Assembly: GCF_035609205.1 (NCBI RefSeq)
Contig: NZ_CP141184.1
Coordinates: 1 to 64,000 of the forward strand
Direction of reading: 5' to 3'
DNA from: Hymenobacter sp. GOD-10R
GTDB taxonomy: Bacteria; Bacteroidota; Bacteroidia; Cytophagales; Hymenobacteraceae
DNA length: 64,000 nucleotides
Positions within the stretch are counted from its first letter, which is position 1. Every line of letters begins with the position of its first letter. Shown here piece after piece: positions 33,592-43,204 of the stretch. The position numbers and the translations under genes are program-made. Below the pieces are notes generated by a model that was given only the letters and a program-made list of their open reading frames with translations, made no database searches and was not told the DNA's origin.

Positions 33592-34464
33592 ATGGCTTCT
33601 CCCGTCTTTTTACCAGCAACTAGCTACGACTACGCCACCGTACAGCGCGTGACGGGCGAAAAGGTAGTCACCGAATCGGATCTGGTAGCGGCCGAGGAGC
33701 CACTCGAAATTCGGCTTGGCTTCGGGCCAGCCGGTCAGCGCGAGCACCGGACTTTATCCGTGACCATGCGCACGCCCGGCCACGACTTCGAGCTAGCCGC
33801 CGGGTTTCTGCTCACCGAAGGCATCATTCAAAGTCGCCAAGAACTAACGGGCGTTATCTACTGCCCCGATGTGGAGAAGCCGGAGGAGCGCGAAAATGTG
33901 GTGCGCGCCGAGCTAGCTTCCTCCGTAGAGGTATCGATGCCACGGCTGGAGCGCCACTTCTACACCTCATCGAGTTGTGGCGTATGCGGCAAAACGAGCA
34001 TCGACGCAGTGCAAGCCGCTTCGTGCCCGGTGCTACCCACCGACGGCCCCTTCGTAGCTGCCGAGCTGATTCATGAATTGCCGGCGCGGCAGCGGGCAGC
34101 GCAGGAGCTGTTTGAGCAAACCGGCGGTTTGCACGCGGCCGCGCTGTTTTCGCCTACCGGCGAGCTGCTGCTATTGCGCGAAGATGTGGGGCGCCATAAT
34201 GCCTTAGATAAAGTGATTGGCGCTGCGCTCCTGCAAGAATGGCTGCCGCTCCACAACTGCATTTTGCTGGTGAGCGGGCGAGCTAGCTTTGAATTGGTGC
34301 AGAAAGCTGCCGTGGCGGGCATCCCGGTGCTAGCGGCGGTGGGCGCTCCAAGTAGCCTAGCCGTGCAAGCGGCCACTGGGTTCGGCATGACGTTGCTCGG
34401 CTTTGTGCGGCAGCAGCGCTATAATATTTATTCGGGTTCGTGGCGAATTCAGATGACCGCTTAA
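33592..34464 (+). CDS. fdhD: formate dehydrogenase accessory sulfurtransferase FdhD
   Basis: This 290-aa protein has the FdhD signature TSSSCGVCGKTS (Cys129, Cys132) after an N-terminal domain with EFLLTEGII-like FLLTEGIIQSR. LFSPTGELLLLREDVGRHNALDKVIG and SGRASFELVQKAA are also present. FdhD carries sulfur from a cysteine desulfurase to the molybdenum ligand of formate dehydrogenase. Its position before the fdhF-like gene makes that enzyme the obvious target. It is divergent from the moeB-like gene. Confidence 0.95.
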   Translation: MASPVFLPATSYDYATVQRVTGEKVVTESDLVAAEEPLEIRLGFGPAGQREHRTLSVTMRTPGHDFELAAGFLLTEGIIQSRQELTGVIYCPDVEKPEERENVVRAELASSVEVSMPRLERHFYTSSSCGVCGKTSIDAVQAASCPVLPTDGPFVAAELIHELPARQRAAQELFEQTGGLHAAALFSPTGELLLLREDVGRHNALDKVIGAALLQEWLPLHNCILLVSGRASFELVQKAAVAGIPVLAAVGAPSSLAVQAATGFGMTLLGFVRQQRYNIYSGSWRIQMTA

Positions 34465-34519
34465 CACCTTCGTCCGTAAAAGTAATAAGCCCTAGGCTTC
34501 CGCTTATCTCTTTCCCTGC

Positions 34520-34852
34520 ATGAAGCTCCGCATTGAAGACAATACCCTGCGCCTACGTCTTTCCGAAGAAGAAGTGCAACAGTTCGGCGAAAAAGGCCGG
34601 GTTTCCGCTACGGTAAAGCTAGGTCCAAAGCCTAGCGACCAGCTGGTGTACACCCTCGAACACTCGCCTAACGCTGAGGCCACGGCCCTAAAAGTAGTGT
34701 ACGCCGTAGGTGCCCTCGATGTGCAGGTGCCGCGCCAACTAGCCACCGAATGGGTCAGTACCGACCGTGTCGGCTTTTCTGACTCTATCCCTGTAACTCC
34801 TGATCAGCAACTGCGCGTGTTGGTCGAAAAGGATTTCGACTGCAAGCACTAG
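34520..34852 (+). CDS. small conserved protein between fdhD and fdhF (possibly DUF7009)
   Basis: The 110-aa product MKLRIEDNTLRLRLSEEEVQQF... is short, beta-rich and soluble, ending VLVEKDFDCKH. It resembles a small Bacteroidota family I believe is listed as DUF7009; that name should be confirmed. It lies 55 nt after fdhD and 51 nt before the fdhF-like gene, so it is almost certainly in the same transcript. The position suggests an accessory role in maturation or assembly of the molybdoenzyme, but no direct function is known. Confidence 0.75.
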   Translation: MKLRIEDNTLRLRLSEEEVQQFGEKGRVSATVKLGPKPSDQLVYTLEHSPNAEATALKVVYAVGALDVQVPRQLATEWVSTDRVGFSDSIPVTPDQQLRVLVEKDFDCKH

Positions 34853-34903
34853 CGAGCAGCATTTCTCATCAACGTTTGCCCCTCCGTAATTCCAATAGCG
34901 ACA

Positions 34904-37459
34904 ATGGAAAAATCACCCGCTCAAGAACCCGATAAAAGCGGTAAAACGCACGAGCAGACGGTCACGAATAACGTGCCCGTGAGTGGGCAGCGACCTGATC
35001 AAGGCGCGGCGCCCACCAATGACCACTACGACAACGGCGGCAAAGGTGACGCTGACAAACGCATTATGGAAGCGCCGGATACCCTAGGTGCCAAGCACAA
35101 GTTTCCGGTGCTGGCCCAACCCCCCGAAGAATTTACGGGCCTGAAGCTAGGTAAGCCGTTCAAAACGGCTGCCGGTGTAGAAGCCGTGCTGAAATCCATG
35201 CAGTTCTCGTGGGGCGAAGCCGGCTTAGTACGCGGGACGCACGCACTGACGAAGCTCAACCAAAAGGACGGCTTCGACTGTAGCTCTTGCGCTTGGCCTG
35301 ACCCTGATGACCACCGCTCAGTAGCGGAGTTCTGCGAAAACGGTGCGAAGGCTACGGCTTCCGATACCGACCACCGCACTATTGGTCCCGACTTTTTCGC
35401 CCAGCACAGCGTAGCTGATCTATCGCGCTTCACCGACCGCGACTTGAATAATGCCGGCCGCATCACCCACCCCATGGTGTTGCGCCCGGGCACCACCCAC
35501 TATACGCCTATCTCCTGGCCCGAAGCGTTTCGCATCGTGGCCGACGAGCTGAATGCGTTACAGTCGCCTGACGAAGCGGCGTTTTATACTTCGGGCAAAG
35601 TGCCTAACGAGCCGGCGTACGCTTACCAGCTTTTCGTGCGCGAATTTGGGACCAACAACCTGCCCGACTGCTCTAACATGTGCCACGAATCAAGTGGCGC
35701 GGCCTTGACTAACACCACAGGCCTAGGTAAAGGATCGGTGACGCTCAATGACTTCTACGAAGCCGAGGTCATTATCATCATGGGGCAGAACCCCGGCACG
35801 AACCACCCCCGTATGCTCACGGCTTTGCAGAAAGCCAAGCGTAATGGAGCCAAGATCATTGCTGTGAACCCGCTGATGGAAGCGGGTCTGAACCACTTCA
35901 AGAACCCGCAAGACTTCATGAACCCGTTGCGTGCCATTGGTACGCTGGTGGGCGACGGCACCCAAATCACCGACTTGTGGCTGCAAGTGCGGGTGAACGG
36001 CGACATGGCTGTACTGCGCGGCATCATGAAATACTTGTTTGAAGCCGAAGAAAATAACCCCGGCCAGGTTATCGACTACGACTTTATCAAAGAGTACACT
36101 GCTCACTTTGACGAGTTCAAGGAGGAAATACTCAACACGAGCTGGGAAGATATTGAAGAGATGGGCGGTATCCCGCGTCAGCAATTGCTAGATGCTGCCA
36201 ACATCATCGCCAATAAGAAGAAGATCATCACTTGCTGGGCCATGGGCCTGACGCAGCAGAAAAACGCTGTGTATAGCATCGGTGAAATCGTGAACCTGCA
36301 CCTAATTAAGGGCGCAGTAGGCATCCCCGGCGCGGGCCTGTGCCCAGTACGTGGCCACTCCAATGTGCAAGGTGACCGGACGATGGGCATTTGGGAACGG
36401 CCTAGCCCCCAGTTTCTGGATGCGCTGGAAAACGAGTTCGACTTCTCACCGCCTCGTGAGCACGGGCTCGACTCAGTGGAATCGGCTAAGGCCATGCACG
36501 ACGGCCGCATTAAGGTGTTTATGAGCTTTGGCGGTAACTTCCTGTCGGCCATGCCTGATACCGAGTTTATTGCCGAATGCATGCGCAAACAGCGCCTCAC
36601 GGTGTTCATCGCGCCCAAGCTGAACCGCGGCCACCTCGTGACGGGCGAGACCTCGCTGCTGCTACCTTGCCTGGTACGCTCGGAGGTTGACAATCAGAAG
36701 ACCGGCCAACAGTTCGTGACCTGCGAAAACTCGATGGGCGTGGTCAGCATGTCGAAAGGCATCCTGAAGCCGCTGGAGGGCGATATGCTCAGCGAGACGG
36801 CTATCGTGTGCGGCATCGCTCTCACCACGCTGGAAGGCCGGACAAAAACCGACTGGGTCGCTATGACGGAGAACTACGATGTCATTCGCAACCATATCGA
36901 GCGGACGATTCCGGGCTTTGAGAAATTTAACGAGAAAGTGCGTCACCCCGGCGGTTTCTATCTACCCAATGGCCCACGCGAACGGAAGTTTACGACCGAT
37001 AATGCGAAGGCTAACTTCACCGTAACGGAGATGAAGAAGCACACGGTAGAGCCCGATCAGTTGGTGCTCTTCAGCCTGCGTAGCCACGACCAATTCAACA
37101 CCACCGTGTACGACTACAACGACCGCTACCGCGGCGTGTACGGCGAGCGGCGCGTGATCTTCATGAACCCCCGCGACATGAAGGAGCGCGGCATTAAGGA
37201 GCGGCAACTGGTAAACATCACGAGTCACTTTGAAGGGCAAAAGCGGATGGCGGAACGCTTCGTCGCTATTCCCTACGACATGCCAAAAGGCAATTGCGGA
37301 GCTTACTATCCCGAGATGAACGTGCTAGTACCCGTTGCCAGCGTCGCCGACGTGAGCAACCAGCCCACCTCCAAGTGGGTGGTAGTGACGGTGGAGCCGG
37401 TAGCCGAGATTCTGCCCGAAGGCACTACCAAAACGGAACGCATTGCGGTACCGGCCTAG
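34904..37459 (+). CDS. FdhF/YdeP-family molybdopterin oxidoreductase
   Basis: This 851-aa protein has the FdhF/YdeP core. DGFDCSSCAWPDPDDHRSVAEFCENG (split) gives Cys126, Cys129 and Cys144 for iron-sulfur binding. NMCHESSGAALTNTTGLGKG, IIIMGQNPGTNHPRML and a C-terminal MopB-binding domain with SLRSHDQFNTTVYDYNDRYRG follow. YdeP-like enzymes are formate-dehydrogenase homologues with proposed roles in acid or redox stress; formate as substrate is not proven. An N-terminal stretch of about 60 hydrophilic residues precedes the family core. It is the last gene of the molybdenum cluster. Confidence 0.93.
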   Translation: MEKSPAQEPDKSGKTHEQTVTNNVPVSGQRPDQGAAPTNDHYDNGGKGDADKRIMEAPDTLGAKHKFPVLAQPPEEFTGLKLGKPFKTAAGVEAVLKSMQFSWGEAGLVRGTHALTKLNQKDGFDCSSCAWPDPDDHRSVAEFCENGAKATASDTDHRTIGPDFFAQHSVADLSRFTDRDLNNAGRITHPMVLRPGTTHYTPISWPEAFRIVADELNALQSPDEAAFYTSGKVPNEPAYAYQLFVREFGTNNLPDCSNMCHESSGAALTNTTGLGKGSVTLNDFYEAEVIIIMGQNPGTNHPRMLTALQKAKRNGAKIIAVNPLMEAGLNHFKNPQDFMNPLRAIGTLVGDGTQITDLWLQVRVNGDMAVLRGIMKYLFEAEENNPGQVIDYDFIKEYTAHFDEFKEEILNTSWEDIEEMGGIPRQQLLDAANIIANKKKIITCWAMGLTQQKNAVYSIGEIVNLHLIKGAVGIPGAGLCPVRGHSNVQGDRTMGIWERPSPQFLDALENEFDFSPPREHGLDSVESAKAMHDGRIKVFMSFGGNFLSAMPDTEFIAECMRKQRLTVFIAPKLNRGHLVTGETSLLLPCLVRSEVDNQKTGQQFVTCENSMGVVSMSKGILKPLEGDMLSETAIVCGIALTTLEGRTKTDWVAMTENYDVIRNHIERTIPGFEKFNEKVRHPGGFYLPNGPRERKFTTDNAKANFTVTEMKKHTVEPDQLVLFSLRSHDQFNTTVYDYNDRYRGVYGERRVIFMNPRDMKERGIKERQLVNITSHFEGQKRMAERFVAIPYDMPKGNCGAYYPEMNVLVPVASVADVSNQPTSKWVVVTVEPVAEILPEGTTKTERIAVPA

Positions 37460-37480
37460 GTAGCTAGCTGATCTATAAAA

Positions 37481-37519
37481 TAAAAGAGCCCTTTTGCACG
37501 AAGCAGAAGGGCTCTTTTA
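37481..37519 (+). terminator. Rho-independent terminator
   Basis: The 17-bp stem (37481-37497 with 37503-37519, one mismatch) has a 5-nt loop and T-rich end. It ends the molybdenum gene cluster and may also serve the - strand gene at 37553. Confidence 0.85.
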
Positions 37520-37552
37520 TGTTAGTTATAATTTGTATATGCAGCGCTGTAT

Positions 37553-37795
37553 TCAGGAGAAGGCAGCGCCGTAATGCTTCCAATTCCAGAACGGAATATA
37601 CGTTTTGGCGAAGTCTGATTTCGTTATAACTCCTTTCCCTAGCAAGCGCAGCCCCATTATGGTAGGATGGTAGATAACGACATAAACGGCTAGGAAACAG
37701 GCAAACGCCATCGGGCTTACATACCCTAGCTTGCTTAGCTGAACGGCAGTAAACATAGGCGCCATCAGGAGCAGACAGAAGGTGAGAATGTTCAT
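37553..37795 (-). CDS. small membrane protein of unknown function
   Basis: The 80-aa product has two hydrophobic helices (about 3-20 and 30-48) and a basic, aromatic C-terminus (AKTYIPFWNWKHYG). No family was recognised. The ATG at 37795 is preferred to one at 37915, whose extra 40 residues do not look coding. It is isolated on the - strand between the fdhF-like gene and the FG-GAP protein gene. Confidence 0.55.
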   Translation of the reverse strand: MNILTFCLLLMAPMFTAVQLSKLGYVSPMAFACFLAVYVVIYHPTIMGLRLLGKGVITKSDFAKTYIPFWNWKHYGAAFS

Positions 37796-37930
37796 TATTG
37801 TGAAGCTGGTTAAGCAGTAATTAGTTGAGGTAAGCTGCCTGTTCGGGATATATGCGAAATATAGTAGGATTACCCGCTTAACCAATCTTGACTGGGTGAC
37901 AAGCAAGCGTTTCAAGAACGAGCTATTTTT

Positions 37931-40900
37931 CTACTGCCGTACTATGCTGAACGTCTGCTGCTTGGAGCCTTGCTGCAGTTGCAATACGTACACCCCAGGG
38001 CGTAGTAGGCTAGCTTCATCCAACGTCAGGGTCGTGGTACCACGGGACAAGACAAGTGCGCGTTGGGCTACCACGCGACCTAGGGCATCGGTGAGGCGCA
38101 ACGTGGCGGACCCGGCTTGCTCCACTTCCAGGCGTACGGTGAGCTGCTGAGTGAAGGGGTTTGGATAGGCTTGCAGCTGTTTGGAGGTAGTCGAGGCAGA
38201 CCGCACGGGCAGTGGCGTAGCGCCGTTAGTGCTTTGGCCTAGCTGCTGGGCATCTACGTAGGTCCAGGGGCTGTAGCGCGGCAGGGCACCTACGCCGCCC
38301 GTACCATTGCTGCTAGGAGCATTCGGGGCTAGGAGCGAAGCCGTAGCGTACTCGAGGCGTGCCCGCACGCGGGTCGTTTTTCCCGCCTTCGTTACGAGGC
38401 TCTTGAGTTCAGTTACAGCACCAGTCGTCAGATCGGTCCAGGGGCCACGACCAGAGGCGGCAACTGAGTTGGTAATGGGCGTGCCGGAGAAAGGTGCTCC
38501 ATTACCTACAGCTTCCCACACCACTCGCGCCCACACGCGCCCGAATGCGGAGCGAGCCACCAGTCCGATACCGAACTGGTTGGTGCTTACCGTCATCTGG
38601 CTTAATGGCGTGGTCAGGTCGGGGTTGTAGAGGCGGAGACGGCCTACTCTTCCGCCGCCTTCGTTGCCTAGGTACAAATAGGCGGTTCCTTGTGTTTGGG
38701 TACTAAGACCGCCATAAGCACCGATAAGTATATCGCTGTACCCATCTCCATTAATGTCACCAGCACCAGCGACACTGATGCCAAATCCATTGAAGATAGC
38801 TGCTGTCGGATCGTTCAGGCGGATGCCCGCAGTAGCATCTAAGCCAGTATTTCCGCCCAGGTACACATACGAGTAGCCAGGGTTGCTTTGGTTCAGCCCG
38901 GCGAAAGCCCCAACGATCACATCGCTATAGCCATCCCCGTTGATATCACCAGCACCAGCCACACTAGAGCCAAATAGGTCTTGGTTGGCTGCGGCCAGGT
39001 TGTTCAACGTTGCAGCCGGTATGGTACTCACGCTGCCGGCGCGCCCCAAATATAGGTAAGTGCTACCCCGGGAAGCGTTAACTCCTGGTGCTCCGATGAG
39101 CATATCACTGTACCCATCGCCGTTTACGTCACCAGCACCGGCTACGCTAATGCCAAAGTCATCGGTAGAACCCGTTGCCGGGTCCGTGAACGTCGTGCTA
39201 GGTGTTGAACTCAGGCCTGTTCCGCTACCTAAGAATAAGTAGGCGCTGCCTCGACGGCCATCAGTGTAGTTAGCGCCAATAAGTATGTCCGCGTATCCAT
39301 CACCATTGACGTCGCCGGCACCCGCTACACTGGAGCCAAAGTTAACAGCTGCTGGTACGCTCAGGGTTAAGCTAGGGGTTGAATTCAGTCCTGTGCTACC
39401 GCCTACATATAAATAAGCTTTGCCATCGCCACTAGAGGAAGCAGCAATAAGTACATCCGCGTATCCATCGCCATTCACATCTCCGGCGCCAGCCACACTC
39501 AAGCCAAACCTAGTAGTACCTAAGGTAGGGCTAAGCAGCGTAGCACTGGGCGAGGTACGCAGGCCGCTGCTGCTACCTAGGTATAGGTAAGCACGTTCTT
39601 GCCCGTAAGCCCCAACAACCACATCGGCGTACCCATCGCCGTTCACGTCACCGGCCCCAGCCACACTGGCGCCAAAATAATGGAAATTAGCGGCGCCTGG
39701 ATCACTTAGAATGGTGCTAGGCGTAGAGCTCACACCTGCACTGCTCCCTAGATATATATAAGCCCGCCCCTGCGCAAAGTTGGAGCCTAGTGCCCCGATG
39801 ATTATGTCGGTGTACCCATCCCCGTTTACGTCACCGGCGCTGGCTACGCTACGGCCTAGCGCGTCGCTCTGGGTGGATAAGGGGTCAGTAAATTTAGTAG
39901 TTGGACTGGCCAAGACGGCGCCGGAGCCACCTAGGTAGAGGTAAACTTTGCCTTTACTATTGGTAGTTCCGTTGTCTATGTAGTAGTTACTTACGAGCAC
40001 GTCGGCAAAGCCGTCGCCATTTATGTCGCCGGCGCCAACCACGCCAGAACCAAAGTTGTTGTTGGACCCTCCGAGTGGGTCATTTATGGTGAGGGCAGGC
40101 GTCGGACGCAGGCCGGTGTTGCTTCCCAAATACAGATGAGCGGCGTTGGCTCCCTGTACAAGCACATCGGCGTAGCCATCTCCGTTCACATCCCCAGCGC
40201 CTCCTGCATGAAAACCACCTATGGCCGGAGCAGTAAACTTAGTGCTGGGAGTGGAGCTTACACCTGTGCTGTTGCCTAAGTACAGGTAAATAGCAGGAGC
40301 AGGTTGGGGAGGGCTGATATATCCTGGCCCTATCGCGCTGATAAGTACGTCGGCGTAGCCGTCGCCGTTCACGTCGCCAGCGCCATCTACGTTGTAGCCA
40401 AACCCATGGCCGCCCAAGGCAGTTGCATCATTCAGGATGGCACCCGGCGTTGAATTGAGGCCCGTGGAGCTGCCTAGATACATAAGGACCTGCCCGCGGC
40501 CGCCATTGACGCCAACGCTGCCGACCAGGATATCAGCGTAGCCATCAGCATTCATGTCGCCGGCACTCGCCACGGTATAGCCAAAAAAAGCAGAAGGGCT
40601 TCCGGTGGGCTCGTTTAGCGTCAGGCTAGGAGTTGATCTTGTGCCGCTGCTGCTACCTAGGTACACATAGGTGCGACCAGTACTATTAGAGGTGCCAGAA
40701 GCACCGATTACAATATCAGAATAGCCATCCCCGTTCACGTCGCCGGCTCCCGCTACGCTGATACCGAAATAGTCGTTAGTAGCCGCCGCTGGGTCAGTGA
40801 AGGCGGTGTTGGGTGTTGAGCTTAGGCCGGTGCGGCTACCTAGGTACACGTAAGCTTTGCCTTGATAATTAGTAGCATAGTTGGCCCCGATGACCACATC

Positions 40901-42004
40901 TGCGTAGCCGTCGCTGTTCACATCACCGGCACCGGCTACGCTGTTGCCGAAGTTGGAAGAAGCGTCTCCGGTGGGGTCACTAAGCCTTGCCGCCGCCGTC
41001 GAGTTTAAGCCAGTGCTACTACCTAGGTATACATACGCCTTTCTAAAAGCACCAATAATAACATCGGCATACCCATCACCGTTTACGTCGCCGGCGCTGG
41101 CTATATGTTCCCCGAAGTAAAAGCCATCTGGTTCGCTTAGCGTCGTGCTAGGGGTGCTGGCCAGCGGGTCAATGGTAATCGGGTACCTAGCTTGGGCGTC
41201 ATCGACTTCCAAGGCCAGCGCGTGCCCATTGGCCTGCAAAGCTAAGCACGCCGGTAGTGCGCGGCCGGCGGCATCCCAGGCTTTCAGGCCCGAGTAGCGC
41301 AACACAGATTCTTTGGCGTTGGTAAAGCTCAGCGCCTGGTTGCCCTCAGCTTGTACGCGGAGCTTGGTATCTAGGTCCAGCAGTACTTGCACCGAGCCCG
41401 TGGCGCCGGTAGGGCGCTGGGCTAGGTGGTAGTTTTGGCGCACGCCGGCCGGCGAGTTCAGGTAGTCGACGGAGAAGGCGTTGCCGTGTCGGTACGCTAC
41501 GGTGGTGTCGGTACTGGTGCTTGCCACGCCTTCCTGTGGCTGGAAGGAAACCTTCCCGTTTCGGCCAATGCCGCGCAACGCAAAGCGTACCTGCCAAGCC
41601 GGCTTCGAAGCAGCCCGTAGCGGAGCCGGCTCCCCTGGCCGTGGTAGGGCAGAAGGCGACGGAGCCGCTGCTATGGTGTAAGTCGTGGCGCCGAGCTGGG
41701 CTGTGAGGTGCTGGGCTGCATTGTCGGCTATGCGGGCAGTGGGCGCTTGCGGCGCCGGAGCTAGGAAGTAGGAACGGTGGCGCACGTCGGCCAAGGCGCC
41801 CGCTATACCTGATGCCGATGTATCGGCTGGTACAGGCATGATGTGCGGCGTAAGTGGTCGACTATCAAAAGGTTGGGGAACTTGGCTCTTGCCTGTGGGA
41901 GGTGCCGCAACAGTAGCTAGCGGTACTGGCTCAGAACGGGCAGTGAGTAGCACAGCTCCTGCCAGCGTGAGCAGCCGAGTAGCTAGGGTAGTGGTTGGTA
42001 TCAT
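37931..42004 (-). CDS. FG-GAP repeat protein with T9SS C-terminal sorting domain
   Basis: This 1357-aa secreted protein starts at ATG 42004 with a signal-like segment. A non-repeat region follows to about residue 290 (ending YPITIDPL, typical of this class). Then come 14 FG-GAP/VCBS repeats of about 60 residues, each with a calcium-loop pattern GD(V/I/M)N.DGY.D and a YLG strand. They probably fold as two seven-bladed beta-propellers. A C-terminal PNPF...LRPGVYVLQLQQG...FSIVRQ block is a type A T9SS sorting signal. Export by T9SS to the surface or medium is expected; ligand unknown. Confidence 0.9.
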   Translation of the reverse strand: MIPTTTLATRLLTLAGAVLLTARSEPVPLATVAAPPTGKSQVPQPFDSRPLTPHIMPVPADTSASGIAGALADVRHRSYFLAPAPQAPTARIADNAAQHLTAQLGATTYTIAAAPSPSALPRPGEPAPLRAASKPAWQVRFALRGIGRNGKVSFQPQEGVASTSTDTTVAYRHGNAFSVDYLNSPAGVRQNYHLAQRPTGATGSVQVLLDLDTKLRVQAEGNQALSFTNAKESVLRYSGLKAWDAAGRALPACLALQANGHALALEVDDAQARYPITIDPLASTPSTTLSEPDGFYFGEHIASAGDVNGDGYADVIIGAFRKAYVYLGSSTGLNSTAAARLSDPTGDASSNFGNSVAGAGDVNSDGYADVVIGANYATNYQGKAYVYLGSRTGLSSTPNTAFTDPAAATNDYFGISVAGAGDVNGDGYSDIVIGASGTSNSTGRTYVYLGSSSGTRSTPSLTLNEPTGSPSAFFGYTVASAGDMNADGYADILVGSVGVNGGRGQVLMYLGSSTGLNSTPGAILNDATALGGHGFGYNVDGAGDVNGDGYADVLISAIGPGYISPPQPAPAIYLYLGNSTGVSSTPSTKFTAPAIGGFHAGGAGDVNGDGYADVLVQGANAAHLYLGSNTGLRPTPALTINDPLGGSNNNFGSGVVGAGDINGDGFADVLVSNYYIDNGTTNSKGKVYLYLGGSGAVLASPTTKFTDPLSTQSDALGRSVASAGDVNGDGYTDIIIGALGSNFAQGRAYIYLGSSAGVSSTPSTILSDPGAANFHYFGASVAGAGDVNGDGYADVVVGAYGQERAYLYLGSSSGLRTSPSATLLSPTLGTTRFGLSVAGAGDVNGDGYADVLIAASSSGDGKAYLYVGGSTGLNSTPSLTLSVPAAVNFGSSVAGAGDVNGDGYADILIGANYTDGRRGSAYLFLGSGTGLSSTPSTTFTDPATGSTDDFGISVAGAGDVNGDGYSDMLIGAPGVNASRGSTYLYLGRAGSVSTIPAATLNNLAAANQDLFGSSVAGAGDINGDGYSDVIVGAFAGLNQSNPGYSYVYLGGNTGLDATAGIRLNDPTAAIFNGFGISVAGAGDINGDGYSDILIGAYGGLSTQTQGTAYLYLGNEGGGRVGRLRLYNPDLTTPLSQMTVSTNQFGIGLVARSAFGRVWARVVWEAVGNGAPFSGTPITNSVAASGRGPWTDLTTGAVTELKSLVTKAGKTTRVRARLEYATASLLAPNAPSSNGTGGVGALPRYSPWTYVDAQQLGQSTNGATPLPVRSASTTSKQLQAYPNPFTQQLTVRLEVEQAGSATLRLTDALGRVVAQRALVLSRGTTTLTLDEASLLRPGVYVLQLQQGSKQQTFSIVRQ
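38650..41130 (-). repeat. 14 tandem FG-GAP coding repeats
   Basis: Fourteen in-frame units of about 165-195 bp, each with a GACGTCAACGGCGATGG-like core on the - strand, make up most of the gene at 37931-42004. Units are similar but not identical. Three differ in the loop (NSDGY, NADGY, NGDGF). Confidence 0.85.
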
Positions 42005-42240
42005 ATAGCCAAGGTGTGGTAGACTTACAAGTGATTGATTTACGGCAATATAGAACCGAGGATCTTGTTCAAGTGAAAAATTATAATTAAATAACATAAT
42101 TCACATAGCTGCACTTTCCTCTCGGTGGGACGCAAGAATAACTACATGTCGATACATGATTTAGGAAATAACTGTACCTTGAAGCCGTTGACAATCAACA
42201 CCTCCCTCGGATCTACCAACCTTTCTAACCTCTTTTCCTC

Positions 42241-42906
42241 ATGAAAGCTCTGCTACCCCTCCTCCTCGTTGGCGCATTGTTCGCCGCGCCAGCTTCGGCG
42301 CAGAAGATGGCCGCGAAAAAGACTTCGACTACTGCTGCTACGGCTACGGCATACAAGCTAGAGCCCCAGCTCAGCACCCTCGGCTGGGTGGGCAAAAAGG
42401 TGACGGGCCAACACAACGGCACCGTAGATTTCAAAGAAGGCGAAGTGCTGGTAAAGGGTAGCCAAGTAACCGGCGGCACGTTCGTCGTAGACATGACGAC
42501 TCTGAAGGACGAGGACATTAAGGATGCAGGCGGTAACGGCAAGCTCGTAGGTCACCTCAAGTCTGATGATTTCTTCAGCGTGGAGAAGAACCCCACGGCC
42601 ACCTTCAAAATCACGGGCCTCGCGCCCATCAAAGGTGCTGCCGCCGATGCCGATAACATGACCGTGACCGGCGACTTAACCATCAAGGGCATCACCAACA
42701 GCATCACCTTCCCAGCTAAAGTAGGCGTGAAGAATGGCCTAGCGGCTGCTAGCGGCACCGCCACCGTCGACCGCACCAAGTACGACATCAAGTTTCGCTC
42801 GCAGTCGTTCTTCGAAAACCTAGGTGATAAAGTGATTGACAACGACTTCACCATGACCTTCAACGTGATTGCCAAGCAACCCGCGGCCGTAGCTAGCAAT
42901 AAGTAG
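42241..42906 (+). CDS. YceI family protein
   Basis: This 221-aa protein has a signal peptide (LLPLLLVGALFAAPASAQ). The YceI lipocalin-like beta-barrel pattern follows: YKLEPQLSTLGWVGKKVTGQHNGTVDFKEG, FVVDMTTLKDED, GHLKSDDFFSVEKNPTATFKIT, VTGDLTIKGITNSITFPA and KYDIKFRSQSFFENLGDKVIDNDF. YceI proteins bind isoprenoid or lipid molecules in the periplasm. Length is about 20-30 residues more than E. coli YceI (191 aa), mostly in the Ala/Thr linker after the signal. A strong terminator follows. Confidence 0.93.
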   Translation: MKALLPLLLVGALFAAPASAQKMAAKKTSTTAATATAYKLEPQLSTLGWVGKKVTGQHNGTVDFKEGEVLVKGSQVTGGTFVVDMTTLKDEDIKDAGGNGKLVGHLKSDDFFSVEKNPTATFKITGLAPIKGAAADADNMTVTGDLTIKGITNSITFPAKVGVKNGLAAASGTATVDRTKYDIKFRSQSFFENLGDKVIDNDFTMTFNVIAKQPAAVASNK

Positions 42907-42924
42907 CAAAGCTAGCTTCGCAGT

Positions 42925-42968
42925 ACACAAAAGCCCCGGTCACGCAGGTGTGGCCGGGGCTTTTGTGT
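42925..42968 (+). terminator. Rho-independent terminator
   Basis: A perfect 15-bp stem (42925-42939 with 42954-42968) is GC-rich at the top with TTTTGTGT at the base. It ends the yceI-family gene. Confidence 0.9.
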
Positions 42969-43204
42969 GCCTATTACAATAAACTCTATTTTGTGATAAC
43001 TAATTAGTAGACAAAGGATTCACATGTTTATGCGATACCGTAGCGCAGTTGCGTGATGTACCTTTACTACATCAGCAGACGCCTGCACGACTATCTACTG
43101 ATGCGGTACACACAGGCTGACAGTGGCAAGAGATGGGGTAGGCGCCGCCCAAGATTTGTCGCAATCAGGAGCTGCTATCTTCCACCCCTTTTATTCTTAT
43201 TGCC

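Noticed and set aside
38650..41130. Regularly spaced repeats that could suggest a CRISPR array
   Set aside because: The units are much longer than CRISPR repeats, are in frame, and encode FG-GAP repeats.
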